64,000 nt of DNA. It comes from Actinocorallia herbida. Its GTDB lineage: Bacteria > Actinomycetota > Actinomycetes > Streptosporangiales > Streptosporangiaceae. A program made the position numbers and the translations under genes. The stretch covers positions 4,278,001 through 4,342,000 of the forward strand of contig NZ_RJKE01000001.1 in the NCBI RefSeq assembly GCF_003751225.1. Direction: 5' to 3'. The notes under the pieces were generated by a model, which saw only the letters and a program-made list of their open reading frames with translations, searched no databases and was not told the DNA's origin. Of the stretch, positions 15,341-24,117 are shown piece after piece. Every line of letters begins with the position of its first letter. Positions within the stretch are counted from its first letter, which is position 1.

Positions 15341-16545
15341 GCGGGGATCCTTTCGATGAGGACCGCGACGCCCAGGCCCGCGGCTCCGGAGACCGCGGCG
15401 ACGCCGTAGCGGCCTTCGCGGCGTTCCAGTTCGGCGAGGCACCCGCCGACCATGATCGCGCCGGTGGCGCCGAAGGCGTGGCCCATCGCGATGGTCCCGC
15501 CGTTGGGGTTGAGCCGGTCGGGGCCGACGCCGAGGTCGCGCCGGAGCTTCAGGCACAGGGCGGAGAAGGCTTCGGCGAACTCGTAGACGTCGATGTCGTC
15601 GGGGGCGAGCCCGGCGCGGGCGATGACGGCCTCGACGGCCTGCTGCCCGGCCGTCAGCATGATCACGGGGTCGGTGGCGGCGGTCGCGGAGGCGACGATC
15701 CGGGCGCGGGGCCGCAGCCCCGCGGCCTTGGCGGCGTCGGCGTCGCCGAGCAGGAGCAGGGCGGCGCCGTCGGCGAGCGCGGGTGAGGTGCCGACGGTGT
15801 GCAGGTGCCGGATCTCGCCCGCTTCGGGGTGGGCGGCGAGCGCGATCGCGTCCTGGCCCTGGGCGCCGAGTTCGGTGAAGGCGGGCGGGAACTTGGCGAG
15901 GCCCTCGGGGGTGGTGCCGGGCCTGATCAGTTCGTCGCGGGCGAAGACGGTGCCGTCGTCCAGGGCGATGGGCACGATGGCGCCGTCGTGGTGGCCGGCG
16001 TCCCAGCCCGCGGCGGCCTTGCGCTGGGTCTCCGCGCCGTAGGCGTCGAGTTCCTCGCGGGTCAGGCCGGCGAGGGTGGCGTTGAGGTCGGCGGCGATGC
16101 CCATGTGGACCGAGCCGACGGCCTGGATGGTGGCCGGGTCGTTCCACAAAGGTCCGCGGTCGCTGAACATCGCGACGCGCGAGACGCTCTCGACGCCGCC
16201 GGCGACGGCGAGGTTCAGGTCACCGCCGCGGATGCGGCCCGCGGTCTGCGCGACGGCGTCGATGCCGGAGGCGCAGAACCGGTTGAGCACTCCGCCGGGG
16301 ACGCCGTGGCCCCATCCGGCGAGCAGGGTCGCGGTGCGGGCGAGGTTGGCGCCCTGCTCGTCGACCTGGGACGCCGAGCCGACGACCACGTCCTGGACGC
16401 GCGATGTGTCGAGGTCGGTGCGCTCGGCGAGCGCCTTCTGGAGCCGGACGACGAGGTCGACCGGTCCGATGCCGTGCAGGGACCCGCGCGGTGATCCTTT
16501 CCCGCGGGCGGTCCGCACGTAGTCCAATACGAGGGCCTCGGCCAT
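15337..16545 (-). CDS. Thiolase (acetyl-CoA acetyltransferase family)
   Basis: The 402-residue thiolase has the nucleophilic cysteine 91 in LNRFCASGIDAV, the NPNGGTIAMGHAFGATGA histidine motif and a family-typical length. The C-terminal CxG motif, which normally provides the second catalytic cysteine, reads AAVSGAAGLG with serine in that position. Some degradative thiolase lineages vary here, so activity cannot be excluded. ATG 16545 follows a GGAG-rich leader. First gene of a leftward three-gene operon under the divergent operator region 16546-16738, opposite the SCP-x-like thiolase. Role: thiolytic cleavage at the end of a beta-oxidation-like pathway. Confidence 0.9.
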   Translation of the reverse strand: MAEALVLDYVRTARGKGSPRGSLHGIGPVDLVVRLQKALAERTDLDTSRVQDVVVGSASQVDEQGANLARTATLLAGWGHGVPGGVLNRFCASGIDAVAQTAGRIRGGDLNLAVAGGVESVSRVAMFSDRGPLWNDPATIQAVGSVHMGIAADLNATLAGLTREELDAYGAETQRKAAAGWDAGHHDGAIVPIALDDGTVFARDELIRPGTTPEGLAKFPPAFTELGAQGQDAIALAAHPEAGEIRHLHTVGTSPALADGAALLLLGDADAAKAAGLRPRARIVASATAATDPVIMLTAGQQAVEAVIARAGLAPDDIDVYEFAEAFSALCLKLRRDLGVGPDRLNPNGGTIAMGHAFGATGAIMVGGCLAELERREGRYGVAAVSGAAGLGVAVLIERIPA

Positions 16546-16568
16546 GCGGCCTCTCCTCTCCTCCTCGG

Positions 16569-16590
16569 TTACTCTTTTAAATGTAGTGAG
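16569..16590 (+). promoter_or_regulatory. Shared operator copy 1
   Basis: The 22-bp site begins TTACTCTTTTAAATGTAGTG. It matches the motif T[TC]ACTCTnTT-TGTAG found also at 16670, 31254 and 31348. It lies 24 bp upstream of the leftward thiolase start, well placed to repress it. Confidence 0.6.
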
Positions 16591-16661
16591 ATCCACCGGT
16601 CGGGACAAGGCCCGGTTTCGCGGAGACTTCGGCTCTGTACTGGGCTCCCGCAGCGAGTACA

Positions 16662-16690
16662 TTGACGGCTTACTCTCTTTGTTGTAGTAA
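16662..16690 (+). promoter_or_regulatory. Rightward promoter of the thiolase/oxygenase operon
   Basis: TTGACG (16662-16667) and TAGTAA (16685-16690) are separated by 17 bp. The operator at 16670 covers the spacer and the -10 box, so a bound repressor would block polymerase. The ATG of the downstream gene is at 16739 after GGAGGGA. Confidence 0.5.
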
Positions 16691-16691
16691 G
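16670..16691 (+). promoter_or_regulatory. Shared operator copy 2
   Basis: The 22-bp site begins TTACTCTCTTTGTTGTAGTA. Its outer bases TTACT and AGTAA are inverted copies, as for a dimeric repressor. The same core occurs upstream of the ABC-importer operon (31348). Confidence 0.65.
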
Positions 16692-16738
16692 TGTTCGGGT
16701 GGCCTCCCGGCCGCACCACCCCCGGAGGGAGCGAGCAG

Positions 16739-17956
16739 ATGACCGCTGGAACATGGGTTCTGGGCGGGTACCAGAGCGACTTCGCGCGCAACTGGTCCCG
16801 GGCCGGCCTGGAATTCTCCGATCTCACCGAGGAGGTCGCGACGCGGACCCTCCAGAACGCGGGGATCGAGCCCGGCGACGTCGAGGTGATCCACGTCGGC
16901 AACGCCTTCGGCCAGCTGTTCACCGGCCAGGGCCAGCTCGGCGGCATGCCCGCGACGGTCCTGCCCGAGCTGTGGGAGGTCCCCTCCTCCCGGCACGAGG
17001 CGGCCTGCGCGTCCGGCGGCATCGCGATCCTCGCCGCGATGGCCGACCTGGAGTCCGGCCGCTACGACGTCGCCCTCGTCCTCGGCCTGGAGCTGGAGAA
17101 GACCGTCCACGGCGACCAGGCCGCCCGCCACCTCGGCGCCGCCGCCTGGGTCGGCCACGAAGGCCAGGACGCGTCCTTCATGTGGCCGTACATGTTCAGC
17201 GCCCTCACCGACGAGTACGACCGCCGCTACGGGATCGACGACGCCCACCTGCGCGCGATCGGCGAGCTCAACTTCCGCAACGCCCGCGCCAACCCCCTCG
17301 CCCAGACCCGCGGCTGGGAGCTGACCGAGGCGAGCTTCACAGCCGACGACAAGGTCAACCCCCTGGTCGAGGGACGGCTCCGCCGCCACGACTGCAGTCA
17401 GATCACCGACGGCGGCGCCGGGGTCGTCCTGGTCAGCGACCGCTACCTCGCCCGCCGCCCCGAGCTGCGCGGTCTCGCCCGCGTCCAGGGCTGGGGCCAC
17501 CGCACCGTCGGCCTGCCGCTGGGCCAGAAGACCGAGCGGTCCCGCGACGACGCCTACGTCCTGCCGCATGTGCGCCGGACCGTCACCGACGCGTTCGCCC
17601 GCGCCGGAATCGGCGGCGTGGCCGACGTGGACGCGATCGAGACGCACGACTGCTTCACCATGTCGGAGTACATGGCGCTCGACCACTTCGGGATCACCGC
17701 GCCCGGCGAGAGCTGGAAGGCGGTGGAGAGCGGCGACCTGGAGAAGGACGGCCGCATCCCCGTGAACCCGTCCGGTGGCCTGATCGGCGGCGGCCACCCC
17801 GTCGGCGCGACCGGCGTGCGGATGCTCGTGGACGCCGCCGCGCAGGTCACCGGCGCCGCGGGCGCCACCCAGGTGGACGGGGCCCGCCGGGTCGCGACCC
17901 TCAACATCGGCGGCAGCACCACCACCGCCGTCAGCCTCATCATCGGCACCGACTGA
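16739..17956 (+). CDS. Thiolase-family protein, SCP-x/lipid-transfer type
   Basis: The 405-residue protein has a thiolase fold: cysteine 90 in HEAACASGGIAIL, the motif HDCFTMSEYMALDHFG and NPSGGLIGGGHPVGATG. The spacing and the HDCF stretch are those of SCP-x/nonspecific lipid-transfer thiolases, which cleave branched or steroid-side-chain 3-ketoacyl-CoAs and often pair with a DUF35 partner (none is adjacent). ATG 16739 has GGAGGGA upstream; an in-frame upstream extension lacks a site. First gene of the rightward operon with the carotenoid-oxygenase-like gene 13 bp later. Probably processes a bulky acyl-CoA. Confidence 0.87.
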   Translation: MTAGTWVLGGYQSDFARNWSRAGLEFSDLTEEVATRTLQNAGIEPGDVEVIHVGNAFGQLFTGQGQLGGMPATVLPELWEVPSSRHEAACASGGIAILAAMADLESGRYDVALVLGLELEKTVHGDQAARHLGAAAWVGHEGQDASFMWPYMFSALTDEYDRRYGIDDAHLRAIGELNFRNARANPLAQTRGWELTEASFTADDKVNPLVEGRLRRHDCSQITDGGAGVVLVSDRYLARRPELRGLARVQGWGHRTVGLPLGQKTERSRDDAYVLPHVRRTVTDAFARAGIGGVADVDAIETHDCFTMSEYMALDHFGITAPGESWKAVESGDLEKDGRIPVNPSGGLIGGGHPVGATGVRMLVDAAAQVTGAAGATQVDGARRVATLNIGGSTTTAVSLIIGTD

Positions 17957-17968
17957 AGGAGTCCCCCC

Positions 17969-19483
17969 ATGGACGTGGAGATTCTCGGCAGGGTCCTGTC
18001 GACCCTGCCCGATGACGACGACCACCCCTACCGGACCGGTCCGTGGCGGCCCCAGACGACGGAGTGGAAGGCCGACGACCTCACCGTCGTCGAGGGAGAG
18101 ATCCCGGCCGACCTCGACGGCCTGTACCTGCGCAACACCGAGAACCCGGTGCACCCCGCCCTGGAGCGCTACCACCCGTTCGACGGCGACGGCATGATCC
18201 ACGCCGTCGGGTTCCGCGACGGCAAGGCGTTCTACCGCAACCGGTTCGTGCAGACCGACGGGCTCATCGCCGAACGTGAGGCGGGCGTCCCCCTGTGGGC
18301 CGGCATCGCCGACCGCCCCGAGAAATCGCCCCGCCAGGACGGCTGGGGCGCGCGCGGCAGGATGAAGGACGCCTCCAGCACCGACGTGGTCGTGCACGCC
18401 GGGGTCGCCCTCACCAGCTTCTACCAGTGCGGCGACCTGTACCGGCTGAACCCGCTCACCCTGGAGACCCTCGGCAAGTCCGACTGGGGCGGTGAGTTCC
18501 CGTCCTGCGGGGTGTCGGCGCACACCAAGTCGGACGAGAACACCGGTGAACTGCTGTTCTTCAACTACGGCAAGGACGCCCCCTACATGCACTACGGCGT
18601 CGTGGACGCCGACGACAGGCTCGTCCACTACACCGAGGTCCCGCTCCCCGGCCCGCGCCTGCCGCACGACATGGCGTTCACCGAGAACTACGCGATCCTC
18701 AACGACTGCCCGCTGTTCTGGGACGCCGACCTGCTCGCCAAGGGCCACCACGCCGCCCGGTTCCGGCCCGACCTGCCGCTGCGCCTCGGCGTGATCCCGC
18801 GGCGCGGCACCTCCGCCCAGATCCTCTGGTTCGAGGCCGCCCCCACCTACGTGCTGCACTTCGTCAACGCCTACGAGGAGGGCGACGAGATCGTCCTCGA
18901 CGGGTTCTTCCAGGGCGACCCCGAGCCGCGCGACACCGGCGACGGCAGCTTCTACCAGCGGATGTTCCGGTTCCTCGCCCTCGACCGGATGCAGACCCGG
19001 CTGCACCGCTGGCGGCTGAACCTGCGGACCGGCCAGTGCCGGGAGGAGCGGCTCACCGACTCCATCACCGAGTTCGGCGTCCTCAACAACACCTACGGCG
19101 GCCGCCGCAACCGCTACACCTACGCCGCCAGCGGCGTCGAGGGCTGGTTCCTGTTCAACGGCCTGGTCAAGCACGACCTGCTGACGGGAAAGGAAGAGCG
19201 CTACACCCTTCCCGAAGGCGTCTACGGCAGCGAACCCGCCATGGCGCCAAGGGTCGGATCCACCGCCGAGGACGACGGCTACCTTGTTACCCTGACGACC
19301 GACATGAACGAAGATCGCTCCGAGTGTCTGATCTTCGATGCCGCCCGCCCGGCCGACGGCCCGCTCGCCCGCCTCCTGCTGCCCGAACGCATCTCCAGCG
19401 GCACGCACGCCACCTGGGCGCCCGGATCCGCCATCCCCGGCTGGGCCGGCGCGGATTCTCCGGCGACGTCCGTCGGACTGTGA
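17969..19483 (+). CDS. Carotenoid-cleavage/lignostilbene dioxygenase family enzyme
   Basis: The 504-residue protein is a seven-bladed-propeller non-haem iron oxygenase. N-terminal landmarks: IPADLDGLYLRNTENP and HPFDGDGMIHAVGF. The iron-ligand histidines appear to lie in FPSCGVSAHTKSD, GPRLPHDMAFTENY, VLHFVNAYEEGDE and the terminal GTHATW. AAGGAG precedes the ATG. Members cleave C=C bonds in carotenoids, apocarotenoids, stilbenes or phenylpropenoids such as isoeugenol, giving aldehydes. Placed between an SCP-x thiolase and a double HxlR regulator, with acyl-CoA ligases nearby, it is the likely signature reaction of the pathway. The substrate is not deducible. Confidence 0.88.
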   Translation: MDVEILGRVLSTLPDDDDHPYRTGPWRPQTTEWKADDLTVVEGEIPADLDGLYLRNTENPVHPALERYHPFDGDGMIHAVGFRDGKAFYRNRFVQTDGLIAEREAGVPLWAGIADRPEKSPRQDGWGARGRMKDASSTDVVVHAGVALTSFYQCGDLYRLNPLTLETLGKSDWGGEFPSCGVSAHTKSDENTGELLFFNYGKDAPYMHYGVVDADDRLVHYTEVPLPGPRLPHDMAFTENYAILNDCPLFWDADLLAKGHHAARFRPDLPLRLGVIPRRGTSAQILWFEAAPTYVLHFVNAYEEGDEIVLDGFFQGDPEPRDTGDGSFYQRMFRFLALDRMQTRLHRWRLNLRTGQCREERLTDSITEFGVLNNTYGGRRNRYTYAASGVEGWFLFNGLVKHDLLTGKEERYTLPEGVYGSEPAMAPRVGSTAEDDGYLVTLTTDMNEDRSECLIFDAARPADGPLARLLLPERISSGTHATWAPGSAIPGWAGADSPATSVGL

Positions 19484-19499
19484 AAGGCGACCTTCTCTC

Positions 19500-20480
19500 G
19501 TGACCCGGCAGAGCGCTACCCCGGCAGCGGCGACCACCGAACTGGCGCACCCGCCGGACCGGCCCACCCGGCTCCCGCGCGGCGGCACCAACGCCGTCGG
19601 CCTGACCCTCGGGCTGATCGGCGACGAGTGGAACCTGCTGATCCTTCGGTACGCGATGCTGGGCGCCCGCCGCTACGTCGACTGGAAAGAGGCGCTGCCG
19701 ATCTCCGACGCGGTTCTCACCCGCAGGCTCGCGTCGCTGACCGCGATGGGCGTGTTCGAGAAGGCCGAGTACCAGGCGAGCGCCCGCCGGTACGAGTACC
19801 TCCTCACCAAGCGCGGCCGCGACCTGTGGCCGGTGCTGCTGTGCATCTGGGCGTGGGAGGCCGCGTGGGTGCCCGACCACGGCGAGCGGCTGCCGCGGAT
19901 GGTGCACCAGACGTGCGGAAAGGACTTCCGGCCGGTGTTCGGCTGTGGCGCCTGCGGCCGGCCGGCCGAGGCCCGCGACGTCACCGGCGGATTCGGGCCG
20001 AGCGGCACGTGGAGCCGCTCGGTCCCCACCGCGACCACCCGCCGCCGCTCGCAGACCGCCGGTGAGGCGGGCCTGTTCCCCGAGACGATGGCGCTGATCG
20101 GCAACCGCTGGTCCGCCGCCCTCCTGGGCGCGTCCTTCCAGGGCGCGCAGCGCTTCCGCGACTTCGAGCAGTGGCTCGGCGCGCCGCCCACCATCATCGC
20201 CGACCGGCTGCGGGTGTTCTGCGATCTCGGCGTCTTCGCCCAGTCGCCGGGCGCCGAGCGCGCCGACTGGCCCGACTACCGCCTGACGGAGAAGGGCCGC
20301 GCCTTCTTCCCCGCCGTCATGACCGCCATCGACTGGGGCCAGCGCTGGTTCCGCGCCGCCGAAGGCCCCGCCCTCGTCTACACCCACCGCGCCTGCGGCC
20401 AGGACCTGAAGATCAGGCTCACCTGCGACCAGTGCGCCGCGGTGCTGCGCGGCACCGAGGTGTCCGTGCTGCTCGACTGA
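19500..20480 (+). CDS. Double HxlR winged-helix regulator with two zinc-ribbon-like tails
   Basis: The 326-residue protein holds two HxlR-type winged helices in tandem. The first (about 30-135) contains IGDEWNLLILR, SDAVLTRRLASL and the wing YEYLLTKRGRDLWPVL; the second (about 195-300) has IGNRWSAALLG and YRLTEKGRAFFPAV. Each is followed by H-x3-C-G and a CxxC pair (HQTCGKDF...CGAC; HRACGQDL...CDQC), suggestive of metal-binding knuckles. GTG 19500 is chosen as the first start after the oxygenase stop; the ribosome site is weak. A paralogue lies at 38526. A single chain with two half-sites could bind a palindrome without dimerising. Likely the pathway regulator. Confidence 0.85.
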   Translation: MTRQSATPAAATTELAHPPDRPTRLPRGGTNAVGLTLGLIGDEWNLLILRYAMLGARRYVDWKEALPISDAVLTRRLASLTAMGVFEKAEYQASARRYEYLLTKRGRDLWPVLLCIWAWEAAWVPDHGERLPRMVHQTCGKDFRPVFGCGACGRPAEARDVTGGFGPSGTWSRSVPTATTRRRSQTAGEAGLFPETMALIGNRWSAALLGASFQGAQRFRDFEQWLGAPPTIIADRLRVFCDLGVFAQSPGAERADWPDYRLTEKGRAFFPAVMTAIDWGQRWFRAAEGPALVYTHRACGQDLKIRLTCDQCAAVLRGTEVSVLLD

Positions 20481-20513
20481 TCCACCCCACCCACCCCTGG
20501 TGAGGAGCACACC

Positions 20514-22034
20514 GTGCCGTTGTCCGTCCCCGAACTCCTCCGCCACTCCGCGTCCTCGCGCCCCGACGCCCTCGCCGTCACCGGAGACGGCCGCCCGATC
20601 CGCTACGGCGAGCTCGCCGAACGGTCCGACCGGGTCGCCGACCTGCTGTCCGCGCTGCCGCCCGGCTCCCGCGTCGGCTACCTCGACCGGAACGCCACCG
20701 AGTACTTCGAGCTGCTGTTCGGCGCGGCCAAGGCCGGGGTCGCGCTCGTCCCGCTGAACTTCCGCCTGTCGCCGCCGGAGATCCAGTGGATCCTCGGCGA
20801 CGCCGAGGTGTCCCTGGTCGTCACCGCGCCCGAGCACGCACCCGCCCTGGCCGGGCTCGACGTGCCCGTCATCGAAGTCGGCGCGCCGTACGAGGCGTGG
20901 GTCGCCTCCGGCAGGCCCGTGGACCCGCGCCGCGACGCCTCCGGCGACGACCTCCTGGTCCTCATGTACTCCTCCGGCACGACCGGACGCCCCAAGGGTG
21001 TGCGGATCAGCGCCGACGGCCTCGCCTCGGCCGCCGACCTGTTCGGCGCTTGCTTCGACGTCGACGCGGGCTCGCGCAGCATGGTCCCGATCCCGTACTT
21101 CCACATCGCGGGCGCGGGCTGGGCGCTGATCACCCTCGCGCGGGGCGGCACCCTCGTGCAGTCGCGGGAGCCCACGCCGTCCTCCATGCTCGCCCAGCTG
21201 ACCGAGCACCGGGTGACGCACACCGCGATGGTCCCGGCGGTGATCCAGGTGATCTGCGAGATGCCCGCCGCCAAGGACGCCGACTTCTCCGCGCTCCGCC
21301 AGATCGTCTACGGCGCCTCACCGATCTCCGAGCCCCTCCTGGCGCGGGCGGTCGCGCTGTTCGGCGCGGAGTTCTTCCAGTCCTACGGCCTCACCGAGAC
21401 GATCGGCGTGACGACGCTGCTGGGCCCCGACCAGCACAGTCCTGACAACCCGGTCGCGGGACGGCTGCGGTCGGCGGGCGCGGCGGTGCCGGGCATGCGG
21501 GTCGCGGTCCTGGACCTGGCGACGGATGAGCTCGCCGGACCGGACGTCGTCGGCGAGGTCGTGGTGAAGGGCCCGTGCGTGACGCCGGGCTACTGGCGCA
21601 ATCCTTCGGCGACGGCGGAGGCGTTCACCCCCGACGGCTGGTTCCGCACCGGCGACGCCGGCTCCCTGGACGCCGACGGCTACCTCTACCTGCACGACAG
21701 GCTCAAGGACCTGATCGTCACCGGCGGCGAGAACGTCTACCCGGCCGAGGTCGAGAGCGTCCTGGCGGGCCACCCGGCGGTCCTGGAGTCCGCGATCATC
21801 GGCATCCCGTCCGAGCGGTGGGGGGAGACGCCCCTCGCCGTCGTCGTCCGCCGCCCCGGCGTGGACGCGACCGAGGCCGACCTGATCGCTTGGCTCCGCG
21901 ACCGCCTCGCCCACTTCAAGTGCCCGACCGCCGTCGAGTTCGCCGACGCCCTCCCGCGCAACGCCTCCGGCAAGCTCCTCAAGCGCGAGCTCCGCGAGCC
22001 CTGGTGGCACAACGCCGACCGCCAGGTCGGCTGA
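20514..22034 (+). CDS. Acyl-CoA synthetase / AMP-dependent ligase
   Basis: The 506-residue adenylating enzyme has the P-loop YSSGTTGRPKG (around residue 150), YGLTETIG, GWFRTGDAG, the hinge HDRLKDLIVTGGENVYPAE and the C-terminal catalytic lysine in NASGKLLKREL. GTG 20514 follows GTGAGGAGCAC with good spacing. It is the last gene of the 16739 operon and is followed by a terminator (22045-22079). It forms a CoA thioester of a carboxylic acid, presumably the pathway substrate or the acid produced after oxygenase cleavage. It is similar in organisation to the ligase at 26552, which suggests a duplicated activity for related acids. Confidence 0.9.
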   Translation: MPLSVPELLRHSASSRPDALAVTGDGRPIRYGELAERSDRVADLLSALPPGSRVGYLDRNATEYFELLFGAAKAGVALVPLNFRLSPPEIQWILGDAEVSLVVTAPEHAPALAGLDVPVIEVGAPYEAWVASGRPVDPRRDASGDDLLVLMYSSGTTGRPKGVRISADGLASAADLFGACFDVDAGSRSMVPIPYFHIAGAGWALITLARGGTLVQSREPTPSSMLAQLTEHRVTHTAMVPAVIQVICEMPAAKDADFSALRQIVYGASPISEPLLARAVALFGAEFFQSYGLTETIGVTTLLGPDQHSPDNPVAGRLRSAGAAVPGMRVAVLDLATDELAGPDVVGEVVVKGPCVTPGYWRNPSATAEAFTPDGWFRTGDAGSLDADGYLYLHDRLKDLIVTGGENVYPAEVESVLAGHPAVLESAIIGIPSERWGETPLAVVVRRPGVDATEADLIAWLRDRLAHFKCPTAVEFADALPRNASGKLLKRELREPWWHNADRQVG

Positions 22035-22044
22035 CCCGGGCAGT

Positions 22045-22079
22045 GCCCGGCGGCGGCCCCGCACCCGCCGCCGCCGGGC
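22045..22079 (+). terminator. Terminator of the oxygenase operon
   Basis: GCCCGGCGGCGG (22045-22056) pairs with 22068-22079, followed by CCTTCTC. Confidence 0.7.
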
Positions 22080-22241
22080 CCTTCTCGGGGAGATCTCCGG
22101 ACGGACCTGGAACCCGCCTACCAGAAATTGCCTTCGTCTCGACATAAGAAGAACCGATCTTGGCCTGGTGTCATTGACCACGGGGTAGTTGAGAATTGCA
22201 TGATCACTTTCCATCTGCCCATATAGATCTGGACACCAGCC

Positions 22242-23066
22242 ATGATCGACCCCAAGCCGTCAAAATTCACGTGGCTCACGACCCCGCTCCTGCTTCCCCT
22301 CTCAGTGGCGGCCATTGTGGTGTCGGCGTACGCTCCCGCGGCCTCCGCATTCTCGAACGAGCCCGATTGCCACAGGAAGCAGTGTCACGGCAAGCCAGGA
22401 CCTCCGGGACCCCCCGGGCCCCCTGGATCCGTCGGGCCTGCCGGGCCCGACGGGCCTGCTGGACCGATGGGGCCGGCAGGCCCGCCGGGACCCGACGGGG
22501 CCACTGGGCCTAGCGGACCTGCCGGTCCCGATGGGCCTGCCGGACCGATGGGACCGATGGGACCGGCGGGTCCCCCGGGACCTGACGGGTCGGTCGGGCC
22601 TGCTGGACCCGATGGGCCTGCCGGGCCGATGGGGCCGGCGGGCCCCCCGGGACCCGACGGGCCCGACGGGCCTACCGGGCCCATGGGGCCGGCAGGCCCC
22701 CCCGGACCCGACGGGGCCACTGGGCCTCCCGGACCAACGGGACCGGCAGGTCCTGCCAAGTGCGTCGGTACAGCGGCCGCCCAAGGCCAGACGAAGGCCG
22801 TCGTGGCCGTCCGCAATGGGAAGGTGTTCGGCCAAACGGTCAACGAGGCCACAAATCCGCCTACGCCTACCCCACTGACCAACTTCACCGCGGCATTTGG
22901 TGCAATTTCGGTGGACTGCGCATCGGTGGCAATTCAGGGCAACGCCAATGTGTACGTCACCGTGCGCACCAGCACCGATCAGCTCCTTGAAGTCGGATGC
23001 ACGTTGAACAACTTCCCGACCAGCTGCGGCGGGACGGTGGTCAACCTCGGAACGATACCCATGTAG
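22242..23066 (+). CDS. Secreted collagen-like protein
   Basis: The 274-residue protein has an N-terminal hydrophobic segment (about 12-36, ending AASAFS), two cysteines ([11 protein letters not shown]), an uninterrupted run of Gly-X-Y triplets from about residue 50 to 175 rich in GPP, GPA, GPM and GPD, then a cysteine-containing C-terminal domain of about 95 residues. Such proteins form collagen-like triple helices without hydroxyproline; the outer domain may trimerise the chains or bind surfaces. The upstream 130 bp are unusually AT-rich for the window. It has its own transcription unit between a catabolic operon and an unrelated gene. Surface adhesion or spore/hyphal coat role is inferred. 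Confidence 0.85.
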   Translation: MIDPKPSKFTWLTTPLLLPLSVAAIVVSAYAPAASAFSNEPDCHRKQCHGKPGPPGPPGPPGSVGPAGPDGPAGPMGPAGPPGPDGATGPSGPAGPDGPAGPMGPMGPAGPPGPDGSVGPAGPDGPAGPMGPAGPPGPDGPDGPTGPMGPAGPPGPDGATGPPGPTGPAGPAKCVGTAAAQGQTKAVVAVRNGKVFGQTVNEATNPPTPTPLTNFTAAFGAISVDCASVAIQGNANVYVTVRTSTDQLLEVGCTLNNFPTSCGGTVVNLGTIPM

Positions 23067-23234
23067 GGCGCACACCGGTCGGTGCTGATGGTCTCCGTCC
23101 GCTGCATCCGCCCGCGCGCGACCGGCGGCGTGCCACCATCACCACCATGACCCTCGCGCACGGCAGGACGAGCCGGAACCCGCCACGGCGCCGGAGGGCC
23201 TCGTCCTCCCGGGTTCGTTCGAGGCGGGCCCTCG

Positions 23235-24080
23235 GTGTCTCCTTCCGGTGAGCGGGCGGCCGGGCACGGCCGGTTCGGCGCGGTGCGGCTCGGCGACGGG
23301 CCGGTGGTCACCCGGATGGGGTGTGCGGCGGTGGCCCCGGCGGGCGGCGCCGAGGCGGGGCGGGCGGTGCTGCGGCGGGCACTGCGGCTCGGGATCACCT
23401 ACTTCGAGGTGGGCGCCGGTGCCGGGGACCTGGTGCGGGAGGCACTGCACCCCTACCCGCGGGAGGTGGTCCTGGCTGTGACGGTCGGTGCGGCGGAGGG
23501 CGCGCACGCGCGGCCGGAGAGCCTGCGCGGGCAGGTGGAGCGGATGCTGCGGGTCCTGGACGCCGACCGGATCGGCCTGGTCCACCTGCGCGCGGCCGAC
23601 GGGGTGCCGGTGCGGGAGTCGTTCGGCGCGCTCGCCGACCTGTGCGCGGCGGGCCTGGTCGGCCGGCTCGGGCTGCGAGGAGCGGGCGTGGAGGAGATAG
23701 CGGACGCCTGCGCGGTGGCCCCGGTGGCGGCCGTCCACCGCGACGTGTTCCCCGGACCCCGCGGACCGCGGCGGTTCGCCCGAGCCGGGCGTGACGACGA
23801 CGTCCTTGAGCTGTGTGAGAACGAGGGCATCGCCTTCGCGGTCTCCTCCCCGCTCGCTCCTGGCTCCTTGTCTCCGTCCGCCTTGGCCGTCCTGGACGGT
23901 GTGGCGGCCCGGTATGAGGCCACGCGCGCGCAGATCGCGCTGGCCTGGCTGCTGTGCCGCTCCCGCGCGACCCTCGCCGTCCCCGCGGCCGCGGACCCGG
24001 CGCGTCTGCGCGAGCTCGTGTGCGGCGCGGACCATCTGCTGGATCCGGAGGATCTGACCGTCCTGGACGGCCTGCGGTGA
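23235..24080 (+). CDS. Aldo/keto-reductase-fold protein, likely non-catalytic
   Basis: The 281-residue protein follows the AKR barrel order: GITYFEVGAGAGDLVREAL where FDTA..YG is expected, REVVLAVTVG where the lysine motif (ATKVG) is expected, IGLVHLRAADG for the D-LxxxHxxD motif, SSPLAPGSL and AWLLCRSRATLAVPAA near the end. The catalytic aspartate (replaced by E), tyrosine and lysine are all missing, so NADPH-dependent carbonyl reduction is unlikely. GTG 23235 is the only good start. The 168 bp upstream hold no recognised feature. It is convergent with the HelR-like gene. A binding or regulatory role is possible; confidence is in the fold, not the function. Confidence 0.7.
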   Translation: MSPSGERAAGHGRFGAVRLGDGPVVTRMGCAAVAPAGGAEAGRAVLRRALRLGITYFEVGAGAGDLVREALHPYPREVVLAVTVGAAEGAHARPESLRGQVERMLRVLDADRIGLVHLRAADGVPVRESFGALADLCAAGLVGRLGLRGAGVEEIADACAVAPVAAVHRDVFPGPRGPRRFARAGRDDDVLELCENEGIAFAVSSPLAPGSLSPSALAVLDGVAARYEATRAQIALAWLLCRSRATLAVPAAADPARLRELVCGADHLLDPEDLTVLDGLR

Positions 24081-24117
24081 CCCCGCCCGGTGAGGGCCGG
24101 GCGGGGCCGGGCCGGGG

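Noticed and set aside
22390-22755. Periodic DNA repeats that could suggest a CRISPR or satellite
   Set aside because: The period follows Gly-X-Y codons of the collagen-like gene; there are no constant repeats with unique spacers.
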